In this document: positions 17,516 to 25,701 of the stretch, in pieces
Layout of the letters: every line of letters starts with the position of its first letter
How positions within the stretch are numbered: position 1 is the stretch's first letter
DNA from: Desulfotomaculum sp.
GTDB taxonomy: Bacteria; Bacillota; Desulfotomaculia; Desulfotomaculales; Nap2-2B
NCBI GenBank assembly: GCA_003513005.1
Contig: DOTD01000050.1
Span: 15,002-79,001 of the forward strand
DNA: 64,000 nucleotides
Direction of reading: 5' to 3'
The notes under the pieces: generated by a model
Seen by the model: only the letters and a program-made list of their open reading frames with translations
Told to the model about the DNA's origin: nothing
Database searches by the model: none
Made by a program: the position numbers and the translations under genes

Positions 17516-18763
17516 TTGTCTTTGAAACAGAGAGTGGTAATTACAGGTATGGGGGCGGTTACACCAATTGGTATTGGTTTGGAAGAATACTGGGAAAACC
17601 TTAAAAACGGAAAATGCGGAGTTGGGATGATTACACGGTTTGACACATCCGGATTACCCTGCCGGATAGGCGCCGAAGTGAAGGACTTTATACCCGAGAA
17701 CTTTATGCCCAAAAAGCTGGTGCGGGAAACGGAGACTTTTATGCGCTTTGGCCTCGCTTCTGTCAAAATGGCTCTTGAGCACAGCGGCCTTAACATGGAG
17801 AAAGAGGATTCTTTCCGTGTAGGAATAATTCTGGGTACGGCTTTCGGCGGTATTCCGGCCATAACTGAAGCGCAGGATAAGATCAGCAGGACGGGATCGG
17901 TCCGGATGAGCCCGCATTTCATACCCAGAATGCTTGGCAATATCGCCGCTACTCACGCCGCCATTACTTATGGTTTTAAAGGGCCGGCTCTTACTGTAAG
18001 CACAGCCTGCGCCTCCGGAGGGGATGCGGCGGGCCTAGCTTCCATGCTCCTTGGACAGGGCGAGGCTGATGTAATTATTGCGGTGGGCGCGGAATCCCTG
18101 TTCTGCGCGGTGGTAATGGGCGGCCTATATGCTGCGAGAGCGGTGTCAGTACACAACGATGAACCTGAAAAAGCCTGCCGGCCTTTTGACTTTAAACGTG
18201 ATGGACTGGTTTTAGGTGAAGGAGCGGGAGCAGTTGTTATGGAAACGCTGGACCATGCTCTGCAAAGGGGCGCTTTCATACAGGCAGAGGTTTTAGGTTA
18301 CGCAAACCTGGGTGAGGGTTACCACACCACTGCTCCTGCCCCGGACGGATTCGGGGAAATCCGCTGCATGCGGATGGCATTGGAGAAGGCTCAAGTAGCG
18401 CCCGAAGAAATAGATTATATTAATGCTCACGGAACCTCGACTCCTCTTGGAGACCGGGTTGAGACAATGTCCATCAAATCTGTTTTTGGTTCCCATGCGG
18501 GTATGATTCCTGTGAGTTCCTGCAAGGGCGCCACAGGGCATTTAGTGGGCGCGGGCGGAATTACCGAACTTATTGCCTGCGTCAAGGCAATCCGGGAAGG
18601 AATTGTCCCTCCTACGATAAACTACGAAGAACCGGATCCCGAATGCGATCTAGATTATGTCCCGAACCGGGCTAAAAAGGCCCCGGTAAGGACCGCCATG
18701 TCCAACTCGTTTGGCTTCGGCGGTCAAAATGCCTGTCTTATCGTAAGACAATTCTCCTCATAA
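17516..18763 (+). CDS. fabF: Beta-ketoacyl-ACP synthase II-like condensing enzyme
   Basis: KAS II family, 415 residues, with the Cys-His-His triad: STACASGGDA (Cys near 164), NAHGTSTPLGD (His near 303) and GATGHLVGAGG (His near 340), plus the C-terminal NSFGFGGQNA. FabF normally elongates acyl-ACP; here no acpP, fabD or fabG is next to it, and its neighbours are a CoA ligase and acyl-CoA dehydrogenases. It may be a second KAS serving a special chain, or act in reverse in an acyl-CoA pathway; both are inference. TTG start at 17516 behind AAAGGGG. Confidence 0.88.
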   Translation: MSLKQRVVITGMGAVTPIGIGLEEYWENLKNGKCGVGMITRFDTSGLPCRIGAEVKDFIPENFMPKKLVRETETFMRFGLASVKMALEHSGLNMEKEDSFRVGIILGTAFGGIPAITEAQDKISRTGSVRMSPHFIPRMLGNIAATHAAITYGFKGPALTVSTACASGGDAAGLASMLLGQGEADVIIAVGAESLFCAVVMGGLYAARAVSVHNDEPEKACRPFDFKRDGLVLGEGAGAVVMETLDHALQRGAFIQAEVLGYANLGEGYHTTAPAPDGFGEIRCMRMALEKAQVAPEEIDYINAHGTSTPLGDRVETMSIKSVFGSHAGMIPVSSCKGATGHLVGAGGITELIACVKAIREGIVPPTINYEEPDPECDLDYVPNRAKKAPVRTAMSNSFGFGGQNACLIVRQFSS

Positions 18764-18861
18764 TGGTTCCTTTGAGCAGGAAAAAAATAAAAAATAATCG
18801 AATAATAAATTAATGATTACCTTTTTTAAAGAACAGTGTCTTTCATAGGAGGGGGTTCTTT

Positions 18862-20004
18862 ATGGATTTTCAACCTACCGTCCAGCAGGATCTTTTACGT
18901 AAGGCTGTCAGACAATTTGCTGAAGATGAAATTGCTCCGTTAGTTAATGAAATGGAAATAACCGACAATACCCCGACTGATCTGGTCAGAAAAATGGGGG
19001 AGCAGGGCTTTATGGGTGTGACCATCCCTGTGGAGTATGGCGGTACGGGCATGGGCCATTTAGCCCGGATGATCATGGTTGAAGAGGTCGGACGGATCTC
19101 GGCGGGAATAGCTATGGCGCTGCAGGTTATGCAGATGGGCGCCGGTATGGTCATTGATTTGGGAAGCCTGGCACAGAAGGCCGAATATTCACCTTTACTG
19201 GCCCAGGGCAAAATACTGATTGCGCCGGCGATCACGGAGTCCAGCGGGGGGTCGGATCTGGAAGGGCTTTCCACACGTGCTGTAGACGAAGGCGACTATT
19301 ACAGCCTCACCGGGCGTAAGGTCTTTATTACGAACTCCCATATTTCCGAGTTGGCGGTAATCGTAGCGAAAAATGAAGGAGGAGCTAAAAGGGACTTCAG
19401 CGCCTTTCTTATTAAAAACGGGACAGAAGGTTTCCGCCGCGGCAGGGTGGAAAGAAAGATCGGTTTTCACGGCTGCATTACAGGGGAACTGATTATGGAA
19501 AACTGCCGGATTCCCAAAGAAAACCTTTTTGGTGAAAAAGGCCGGGGGCTGGCAATTGCATTGGAGGGAATCAATAATTATGGAAGAATGGGCATGGTGG
19601 GTATCGCCCTTGGCTTAATGCAGGCTTCGCTGGAAGCTTCCGTTAAGTTCGCCCAGGAAAGGGTCCTTTACGGCAAACCGATCAGCAACCTCGCCCCGAT
19701 CCAGTTTAAGATTGCCGAAATATACGCCGACCTTGAAGCCAGCCGTTTCCTGGCTTATAATGCAGCCTGGCTGATTGATCATAAGAAAAAATCTGATACC
19801 CAGGTGTCCAGCGCAAAGTTTTTTTCTACAGAGGCTGCCCTTCAGTGCACGCGCAAGGCGATGGATATTTACGGGGCATACGGCTGCATGAAAGATTATC
19901 CGTTGGAGAGATACTGCCGGGATGCCCAGTTGCTTGTCCCCGCCGACGGCACAAATGATATCATGAGGGTAATTGCCGGGCGGAACCTGGCGATGAAGAA
20001 ATAA
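18862..20004 (+). CDS. Acyl-CoA dehydrogenase with Asp at the catalytic-base position
   Basis: FAD-dependent alpha,beta-dehydrogenase passing electrons to ETF; 380 residues, full length. The family signatures ITESSGGSDLEGLSTRA and KVFITNSHIS are present, as is the C-terminal YPLERYCRDAQLL. Unusually, the segment normally ending YEGTSEI reads PADGTNDI, placing Asp near residue 361 where most short-chain enzymes have the base Glu. Its close paralogue lies beyond etfBA and has the same change. Substrate unknown. Start preceded by GGAGGGGG. Confidence 0.92.
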   Translation: MDFQPTVQQDLLRKAVRQFAEDEIAPLVNEMEITDNTPTDLVRKMGEQGFMGVTIPVEYGGTGMGHLARMIMVEEVGRISAGIAMALQVMQMGAGMVIDLGSLAQKAEYSPLLAQGKILIAPAITESSGGSDLEGLSTRAVDEGDYYSLTGRKVFITNSHISELAVIVAKNEGGAKRDFSAFLIKNGTEGFRRGRVERKIGFHGCITGELIMENCRIPKENLFGEKGRGLAIALEGINNYGRMGMVGIALGLMQASLEASVKFAQERVLYGKPISNLAPIQFKIAEIYADLEASRFLAYNAAWLIDHKKKSDTQVSSAKFFSTEAALQCTRKAMDIYGAYGCMKDYPLERYCRDAQLLVPADGTNDIMRVIAGRNLAMKK

Positions 20005-20045
20005 ATTATAAAAACTTAAAAATGCTTAGAGGGTGGGGAGATTAG

Positions 20046-20843
20046 GTGCAGGTTGCGGTCTGTGTCAAGATGGTTCCGGTTCCGGAACAGTGGTCACAAA
20101 TAACTTTCCGTGAAGACGGAAGCCTTCAACGCGAGGGTATTGAACTGATTATCAACCCTGTGGACAGAAATGCTCTGGAAGAAGCCTTGAAAATAAGACA
20201 GGACCAGGGAGGTACTGTAGCAGTTTTTTCGATGGGACCCACGTCCTGCCTTGAACACCTGAGGGAGGCCCTGGCCATGGGAGCAGACAGGGCTTTTTTA
20301 TTGAGCGGCCGGAATTTTGCCGGCGCAGATACACTGGCCACTTCAAAGGTGCTGGCTGCGGGGATTAGAAAAGAAATGCCTGACTTTGATCTGGTTGTTT
20401 GCGGTTCCGCAAGTATAGACAGCGGAACTGCCCAGGTCGGTCCCCAACTGGCGGCCCATCTTGGAGCCGCTCACCTCACAGAAGCTTTTTCGATCAGTGC
20501 CGTGGAGCAAAATTATTTTCAAGTCAAGACGGCTGCAAGTCATGGTCATTACGTAACCAGTCTTAAATCCCCTGTAGTAATCTCGGTTACCCAACAGATT
20601 AACAAGCCGCGCATCCCCACTTTATTCAATATTATGGCTTCATGCAGCAAGGAGATTATTATTTTATCATCGGCAGAACTAAGCCTTTCGAAATCGGAAA
20701 GCGGGCTGGAAGGTTCGCCGACTAAAGTGCAGGAATTATTTTTCCCCCCTGCCAAACGGCTGGCCAGGATATTGGAGGGTTCCATAGAAGACAGGGTTGA
20801 AGAACTGTTTAAACAACCGGGAGTGGCAGGTGTGTTTAAATGA
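20046..20843 (+). CDS. etfB: Electron transfer flavoprotein beta subunit
   Basis: Small subunit of ETF, which takes electrons from acyl-CoA dehydrogenases. 265 residues. It begins with the family pattern VCVKMVPVPEQ and shows the AMP/FAD-binding stretch VDRNALEEALKIR, MGADRAFLLSG and CGSASIDSGTAQVGPQLAAHLG. GTG start at 20046 close to a GGGTGGGGAG site. It overlaps etfA by 4 bases (ATGA), and sits between two acyl-CoA dehydrogenases, its presumed electron donors. Whether this ETF bifurcates cannot be decided by eye. Confidence 0.94.
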   Translation: MQVAVCVKMVPVPEQWSQITFREDGSLQREGIELIINPVDRNALEEALKIRQDQGGTVAVFSMGPTSCLEHLREALAMGADRAFLLSGRNFAGADTLATSKVLAAGIRKEMPDFDLVVCGSASIDSGTAQVGPQLAAHLGAAHLTEAFSISAVEQNYFQVKTAASHGHYVTSLKSPVVISVTQQINKPRIPTLFNIMASCSKEIIILSSAELSLSKSESGLEGSPTKVQELFFPPAKRLARILEGSIEDRVEELFKQPGVAGVFK

Positions 20844-21841
20844 TTGGTGATATTGAAGGAAAAGAAAGTCTCTGGGTTTTTATTGAGCAATATAAAGGCG
20901 CCCCCAAACAGGTCAGCCTGGAACTGATTGCTAAAGCCCGTATGCTTGCCGATAAGTTCAGCCTTCGTGTCGCCGCTCTGTTAATCGGGGACAATGTAAG
21001 CACTGCTTCTTCTGTATTGATCAGCGCCGGCGCAGACACCGTATTCCTTCTGGAACATCCTCTTTTAGGGCGATACAGGAGCGACTTTTACGCGCCTGTT
21101 ATTTTAGACCTGATCAGGAAAGGAAAACCCGGGGTGGTAATTTTCGGAGCGACTCCTATAGGCCGGGATCTTGCTCCTGCGGTGGCGGCTCTGGCGGGAA
21201 CGGGGTGTACGGCTGATTGTGTAGATCTTGAACTTACCGAAAACGGCGCCCTGCTTCAGACGGTCCCTGCGTTTGGCGGCCGTATGATGGCTGTAATCGT
21301 TACTCCCGAGCAGAGGCCGCAAATTGCTACTGTGCGCCCCGGGGTTTTTCAGCAGGCCTGGTTTCCGGAGCACGACGGCAGGGTGGTCAGTATCTTGCCC
21401 GAATTGCCGCCGGCGAAGTTTGACCTGGTCGAGTTTGTTGAGGAAAGTATTCAGCCTTCGCTTTTGACTTCCGCACGCGTTGTCGTCGCCGGCGGGGCTG
21501 GTGTTGACTCCCGTGAAGGATGGGAACTGCTGCGCGAATTGACAGGAGTCTTGCAGGCAGCGTTGGGCGGAAGCCGTCCGGCGCTGGACAACGGCTGGAT
21601 TGAGGAAAGCCAGATGATCGGGCACAGCGGCTCCACTATCCGTCCCGATCTCTATATCGCCGTCGGTATTTCAGGAGATGTTTTGCACATGGTAGGCGTG
21701 CAGGATGCCAAAGTAATCGTTGCCGTAAACAGCGATTCCAGAGCGCCTGTATTCAGCCGTTCGGACTATGGAATTGTTGGAGACTACCGTGAGGTAGTAC
21801 CTGTACTTATTAACACATTGAAAAAGAAACAACGTTTCTAA
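20840..21841 (+). CDS. etfA: Electron transfer flavoprotein alpha subunit
   Basis: FAD-binding large subunit of ETF, 333 residues. The C-terminal FAD domain shows VVVAGGAGVDSREGWELLRE, GHSGSTIRPDLYIAVGISG and NSDSRAPVFSRSDYGIVGD, matching the ETF-alpha signature. Translationally coupled to etfB. No extra N-terminal ferredoxin-like domain of the kind found in some anaerobic ETF-alpha proteins is visible. Confidence 0.95.
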   Translation: MIGDIEGKESLWVFIEQYKGAPKQVSLELIAKARMLADKFSLRVAALLIGDNVSTASSVLISAGADTVFLLEHPLLGRYRSDFYAPVILDLIRKGKPGVVIFGATPIGRDLAPAVAALAGTGCTADCVDLELTENGALLQTVPAFGGRMMAVIVTPEQRPQIATVRPGVFQQAWFPEHDGRVVSILPELPPAKFDLVEFVEESIQPSLLTSARVVVAGGAGVDSREGWELLRELTGVLQAALGGSRPALDNGWIEESQMIGHSGSTIRPDLYIAVGISGDVLHMVGVQDAKVIVAVNSDSRAPVFSRSDYGIVGDYREVVPVLINTLKKKQRF

Positions 21842-21845
21842 TATT

Positions 21846-22051
21846 AGACATTCATGCAGAAAGTTCATCAGCAAGGGAGGCCAAAGTCTTAAGTGCGATT
21901 TTGAGCCTTAATTCAAAGAACGAGAGAACCCGGGGATAAGCGAGGTTACTGTTTGAGACGCATAGCGCCGGGTTAAAACCTTAGCCCGAGGGTGAACGAG
22001 TTCGTACAAGCATAAGAGGCGATTATTAAGCACGTAGACAGTTGACCTCCC
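21846..22051 (+). repeat. Dispersed intergenic repeat, full-length body (copy 2)
   Basis: Degenerate head TTAGACATTCATGC at about 21845-21858, then a body bounded by GGGAGGCCAA (21875-21884) and TTGACCTCCC (22042-22051), which are 9/10 inverted repeats of each other. The 177-base body aligns along its length with the inverted copy at 34321-34495, sharing for example CCCGAGGGTGAACGAGTTCG. No reading frame fills it. It occupies most of the gap between etfA and the second acyl-CoA dehydrogenase. Confidence 0.85.
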
Positions 22052-22115
22052 TAATGTAAACTAATTTTCAGAGTAGGATAGTTGGTTGATCTACGAAAGA
22101 GGGGAAGACATAAAG

Positions 22116-23258
22116 TTGGATTTTAGTCTTAATACGCAGCAGGAGATGCTCAAAAAAACCGTCCGGCAATTTGCGGAAGAAGAGATTGCTCCGCTGATTG
22201 ACGAAATGGAGCTAAACGATCAGACGCCCCCGGAACTGGTCAGGAAAATGGGAGAGCAGGGATTCTTTGGAGTTACTGTACCCCTTGAATACGGGGGTAC
22301 GGGAATGGGTCACGTCGCCCGGGTGATTATGCTGGAAGAGATTGCCCGGATTTCCGCGGCAATAGCAATGTCCCTGCAGGTGCTGCAGATTGGCGTCGGT
22401 ATGATGATGGAGATGGGAACCAGCGAACAAAAGAATAGGTATTTCCCGGCTCTTGCCCAGGGTAAAATCTTAATAACTCCGGCATTTACGGAATCAAGCG
22501 GGGGATCGGACCTGGAAGGCATGTCCACAAAGGTTTCCGATAAGGGTGAATACTATAGTATAGATGGGCGTAAAGTATTTATTACCAACTCTCATATTGC
22601 GGATGTCGTAATCATTGTAGCAAAGCATGAGGAAACAAAAAAGTTCGGAGCTTTTCTGGTTGAGAAGGGAGAGAAAGGTTTCCGTCCGGGTCGGGTTGAG
22701 AAAAAAATCGGATTATTTGGTTGTTACAATGGTGAAATAATTTTAGATAACTGCCAGGCGCCGAAACAAAATCTGTTTGGCGAAAAAGGCAGGGGATTGG
22801 CTGTAGCCCTAAGAGGAATAAGCAATTACGGCAGGACCGGTATGGCAGGTTCCGCACTGGGCTTGATGCAGGCTTCCCTGGAGGCTGCCATAAAATTTGC
22901 GCAGGAAAGAACACTTTATGGGAAGGCGATCAGCAATCTTGCTCCAATCCAGTTTAAGATCGCTGAAATATACGCTGAACTGGAAGCAAGCAGGCTGATG
23001 GCGTATTATACCGCCTGGCTTATCGAGCAGGGCAGTAAAATGTCGGATACCCAGGCCGCGGCAACCAAATTTTTTACCACTGAAGCTTCCCTGCGCTGTA
23101 CACGCAGGACTATGGACATTTACGGGGCCTACGGATGTATAAAAGACTACCCCATAGAGAGATATTACAGGGATGCCCAGCTTTTAATATCCGCTGACGG
23201 TACAAGCGATATAAAAAGGATCATAGTTGGCCGCAACTTAACTTCGAAAAAAAGTTAA
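22116..23258 (+). CDS. Acyl-CoA dehydrogenase, paralogue of the one before etfBA, with Asp at the catalytic-base position
   Basis: Near-duplicate of the enzyme at 18862: both have VRKMGEQGF.GVT.P.EYGGTGMGH and TESSGGSDLEG. Again the catalytic segment reads SADGTSDI instead of the usual YEGTSEI, with Asp near residue 361. The start is placed at TTG 22116 because GAGGGGAAG lies 9 bases upstream and because it then aligns with the paralogue's N-terminus; an upstream TTG at 22086 would add 10 residues that the paralogue lacks. A dispersed repeat separates it from etfA. Confidence 0.91.
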   Translation: MDFSLNTQQEMLKKTVRQFAEEEIAPLIDEMELNDQTPPELVRKMGEQGFFGVTVPLEYGGTGMGHVARVIMLEEIARISAAIAMSLQVLQIGVGMMMEMGTSEQKNRYFPALAQGKILITPAFTESSGGSDLEGMSTKVSDKGEYYSIDGRKVFITNSHIADVVIIVAKHEETKKFGAFLVEKGEKGFRPGRVEKKIGLFGCYNGEIILDNCQAPKQNLFGEKGRGLAVALRGISNYGRTGMAGSALGLMQASLEAAIKFAQERTLYGKAISNLAPIQFKIAEIYAELEASRLMAYYTAWLIEQGSKMSDTQAAATKFFTTEASLRCTRRTMDIYGAYGCIKDYPIERYYRDAQLLISADGTSDIKRIIVGRNLTSKKS

Positions 23259-23279
23259 ACAGGGAAAGAAGGGATTAAG

Positions 23280-24182
23280 ATTACAGATAAACTGAAGTTT
23301 TCAAAAAGACCCAAGGTCAACGATCCCTATATGATTGCCGCCTGGCCTGGGATTGGCAACATCGGTTTGATTGCGGTGAATTACTTAAAAAATAAGCTGG
23401 AAGCCGAAGAAATCGGTGAAATTGAATCCTGGCGCCATTTCTATCCGAAAGAAATTCTGGTTAGAGACGGTATTGTCCAGGGAATGGATTTTCCAGCAAA
23501 CAAGTTTTACCATAAAAAAGCAGGACGGGAACTGATTTTTTTCCTGGGCGAATCCCAACCTTCCGGTGAAGATGAGATATACGAGATAGCCAACCTGGTA
23601 ATTGACGCGGCAGAGGAATTCGGTTGTAAAATGCTTTATACTGCGGGAGCGGCGGTTGCGCCGGTCCATCATACCTCGACGCCCAGGGTTTGGGCCATTC
23701 CTAATAAAGAGGAACTCATTGAACAAGCCAGGAGTTATCCGAACACAATCGCGATGAGTGATATCGGAGGGCGGGAAGGAAGGGGGAATATTACCGGGCT
23801 TAATGGCGTATTAATCGGCGTGGCGAAGAGAAGAAACCTGGACGGCATCTGCCTGCTTGGTGAAATCCCTATTTATATAGCTCATTTCCCCGGGCACATA
23901 ATTTTATATCCGAAAGCCTCAAAATCAATTCTTGATGTTTTATCCTTTAGTTTGAAGGTTGAATTTGACCGGACAAATATTGATCTATATTCAAAAAATG
24001 TGGAAAAAGAGATAGATCATCTTTATAATGAACTGTCTCTGCCCATCCGGAGTGAGCTGGATAAATTAAAATATGTAAATTACATCAAGCGGGCTGATCC
24101 CGGCCCGATAACCGAGGACGAAACGGAAAAAATCATCAAGGAAGTGGAAGATTTTTTCAGGGAGGGGGGAAAACATGGTTAA
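23280..24182 (+). CDS. PAC2 family protein (proteasome assembly chaperone 2-like), first of a pair
   Basis: PAC2 domain protein; such proteins are found in archaea and many bacteria without a known role. The segment DPYMIAAWPGIGNIGLIAVN is the N-terminal core of the family and begins only at the first ATG (23331). Homology and the ribosome site GAAGGG (about 23267-23273) point to a start further upstream, where the frame holds ATT at 23274 and 23280 but no ATG, GTG or TTG, so 23280 (ATT) is chosen; 23331 is the conservative alternative. Further features: GAAVAPVHHTSTPRVWAIPN and GEIPIYIAHFPGH. It overlaps the next gene by 8 bases. Confidence 0.8.
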   Translation: MTDKLKFSKRPKVNDPYMIAAWPGIGNIGLIAVNYLKNKLEAEEIGEIESWRHFYPKEILVRDGIVQGMDFPANKFYHKKAGRELIFFLGESQPSGEDEIYEIANLVIDAAEEFGCKMLYTAGAAVAPVHHTSTPRVWAIPNKEELIEQARSYPNTIAMSDIGGREGRGNITGLNGVLIGVAKRRNLDGICLLGEIPIYIAHFPGHIILYPKASKSILDVLSFSLKVEFDRTNIDLYSKNVEKEIDHLYNELSLPIRSELDKLKYVNYIKRADPGPITEDETEKIIKEVEDFFREGGKHG

Positions 24183-24972
24183 AGTGAAAGCATTCCCCAA
24201 ACACAAAGCGCCTGTTTTAGTTTCCGGCTGGAGCCCTGATGCCGGCGAAACAGGTTGGCAGGTTGTTGATTTTATCAGTAAACGCCTGTCGGCCAGGGAA
24301 TTTGCGGATATTGAACCGACCGGATTCTTCACTTTAGGCGGGGTTGATATAAAAGATAACATTTGCATGTTTCCGGAAAGCAGATTTTTTTCTTCCGAAG
24401 AAAAAGACCTGATCTTTTTTAAGAGCAATTCTCCGTCTGCAAAGGGTTATCAGCTTTTAAACCTTACTCTTGATGTTGCTAAAAGTTTTAATGTGCAGGG
24501 AGTTTACACTGTGGGCGGGATGCTTTCCATGATGCCCCATACGACAAGTCCGCGAGAAGTCGTTGCTATATTCAATTCGCCGCGTTTAAAGGCTGATCTC
24601 GCCGCCTATGATCTGAAAATGGATCTTGATTATCGCGGGACGCCTTCGATGAACGGGTTTCTTTTGTGGGTAGCCGAAAAAAGGGATCTTCCGGCGGCTG
24701 GTTTTCTGGTAAATGTGCCTTTTTATCTGGCTGACAGGGTTGATCCAAGGGCGAGCAAAGCCGTTTTGGAATTCTTTAATTTGAGATTCGGACTGGGCAT
24801 GGACCTTGGCGTACTTGACCGCGAGATTGAGATTCAGGACAGAAAAATAGAAAGAATAAGGAAAAACAATTCTTTTTTTGATCAGCAGATGACCAAACTG
24901 GAAAGTAAAATGGAGCTTTCCCATGAAGAGATGGAAAGCTTGCTGGACGAGTTAAACAGGTTTATGGACTAA
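24175..24972 (+). CDS. PAC2 family protein, second of a pair
   Basis: A 265-residue relative of the preceding gene: VYTVGGMLSMMPHTTSPREV corresponds to LYTAGAAVAPVHHTSTPRVW there, and VNVPFYLADRVDPRAS to GEIPIYIAHF. The N-terminus is more diverged (APVLVSGWSPDAGETGWQVV). It ends in a charged, coiled-coil-like helix (RIRKNNSFFDQQMTKLES). The 8-base overlap and GGAGGGGGG site suggest coupled expression, and the pair may form a heteromer as PAC2 proteins do in other systems (inference). It ends tail-to-tail on the mreB remnant. Confidence 0.8.
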   Translation: MVKVKAFPKHKAPVLVSGWSPDAGETGWQVVDFISKRLSAREFADIEPTGFFTLGGVDIKDNICMFPESRFFSSEEKDLIFFKSNSPSAKGYQLLNLTLDVAKSFNVQGVYTVGGMLSMMPHTTSPREVVAIFNSPRLKADLAAYDLKMDLDYRGTPSMNGFLLWVAEKRDLPAAGFLVNVPFYLADRVDPRASKAVLEFFNLRFGLGMDLGVLDREIEIQDRKIERIRKNNSFFDQQMTKLESKMELSHEEMESLLDELNRFMD

Positions 24973-25628
24973 CTTTTGGATAAAGGGAACAGGGCGCTTT
25001 TTTTTTTGCCGCTGGCTGATAAAACGTCCAGCATCCTCAATGCTTTACCGGCGCCCAGAGCTACACATGAAAGCGGGTCTCCGGCAATGAGAACCTTGAT
25101 TCCGGTATGCCTGCTCAAGAGGGTGTCTATTCCTTTGAGTAAGGAACCGCCGCCTGTTAAGGTAATCCCTTTTTCAACAACATCCGCCGCCAGTTCCGGC
25201 GGTGTGTTCTCCAGAACTTCTTTAACAGCCTCTATTATTGCCTCCAGCGGTTCCTGAATGGCTTCATGGGTATGATAATCGTATACCAGCATCGCTCTTG
25301 GGAGGCCGTTGATTAAACTTCTTCCGTGTACTTCCATATACCTGTTGGAGATTAATTCCTCATCGGCGATACCTATTTCCATCTTGATTTTTTCGCTGGT
25401 GCGTTCTCCGACATTCAGGTTTAGGCGCTTACGGATATACCTGGCGATTGCCTCATCAAATTTATCGCCGCCTACGCGCAGGCTTTTACTGCAAACGATT
25501 CCGTTCAGGGAAAGAACGGCGATGTCAGTTGTGCCCCCGCCGATATCTACAACCATGGTCCCGGACGGCGCTGAAATATTTAAGCCCGCGCCAAGGGCCG
25601 CCGCAACAGGTTCCTTGATAATGTAAGT
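24969..25628 (-). pseudogene. mreB: 5'-truncated mreB/mbl remnant
   Basis: The reading frame encodes only the C-terminal 60% of a MreB/Mbl actin homologue: YIIKEPVAAALGAGLNIS, MVVDIGGGTTDIAVLS, MEVHGRSLINGLPRAM and GITLTGGGSLLKGIDTLL. About 130 N-terminal residues, including the first phosphate loop, are missing. Upstream of the homology (beyond 25628) the frame meets a TAA at 25638-25640 and then the leader of a gene on the other strand, so there is no room for the missing part. A start at the internal ATG (25556) would give a protein unable to form the actin fold. Confidence 0.82.
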
Positions 25629-25701
25629 CCGTCCTAATTAAACAGTGGTATTAATTTTTGGAAAAATTAAAAAAGGTATTTTTAGGCGAGGAGGCGCTTA
25701 G

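Noticed and set aside
24969..25556. Functional short MreB-like protein starting at the internal ATG (25556)
   Set aside because: It would lack the first actin subdomain and phosphate loop, and homology clearly continues upstream of that ATG, so it is a truncated remnant.
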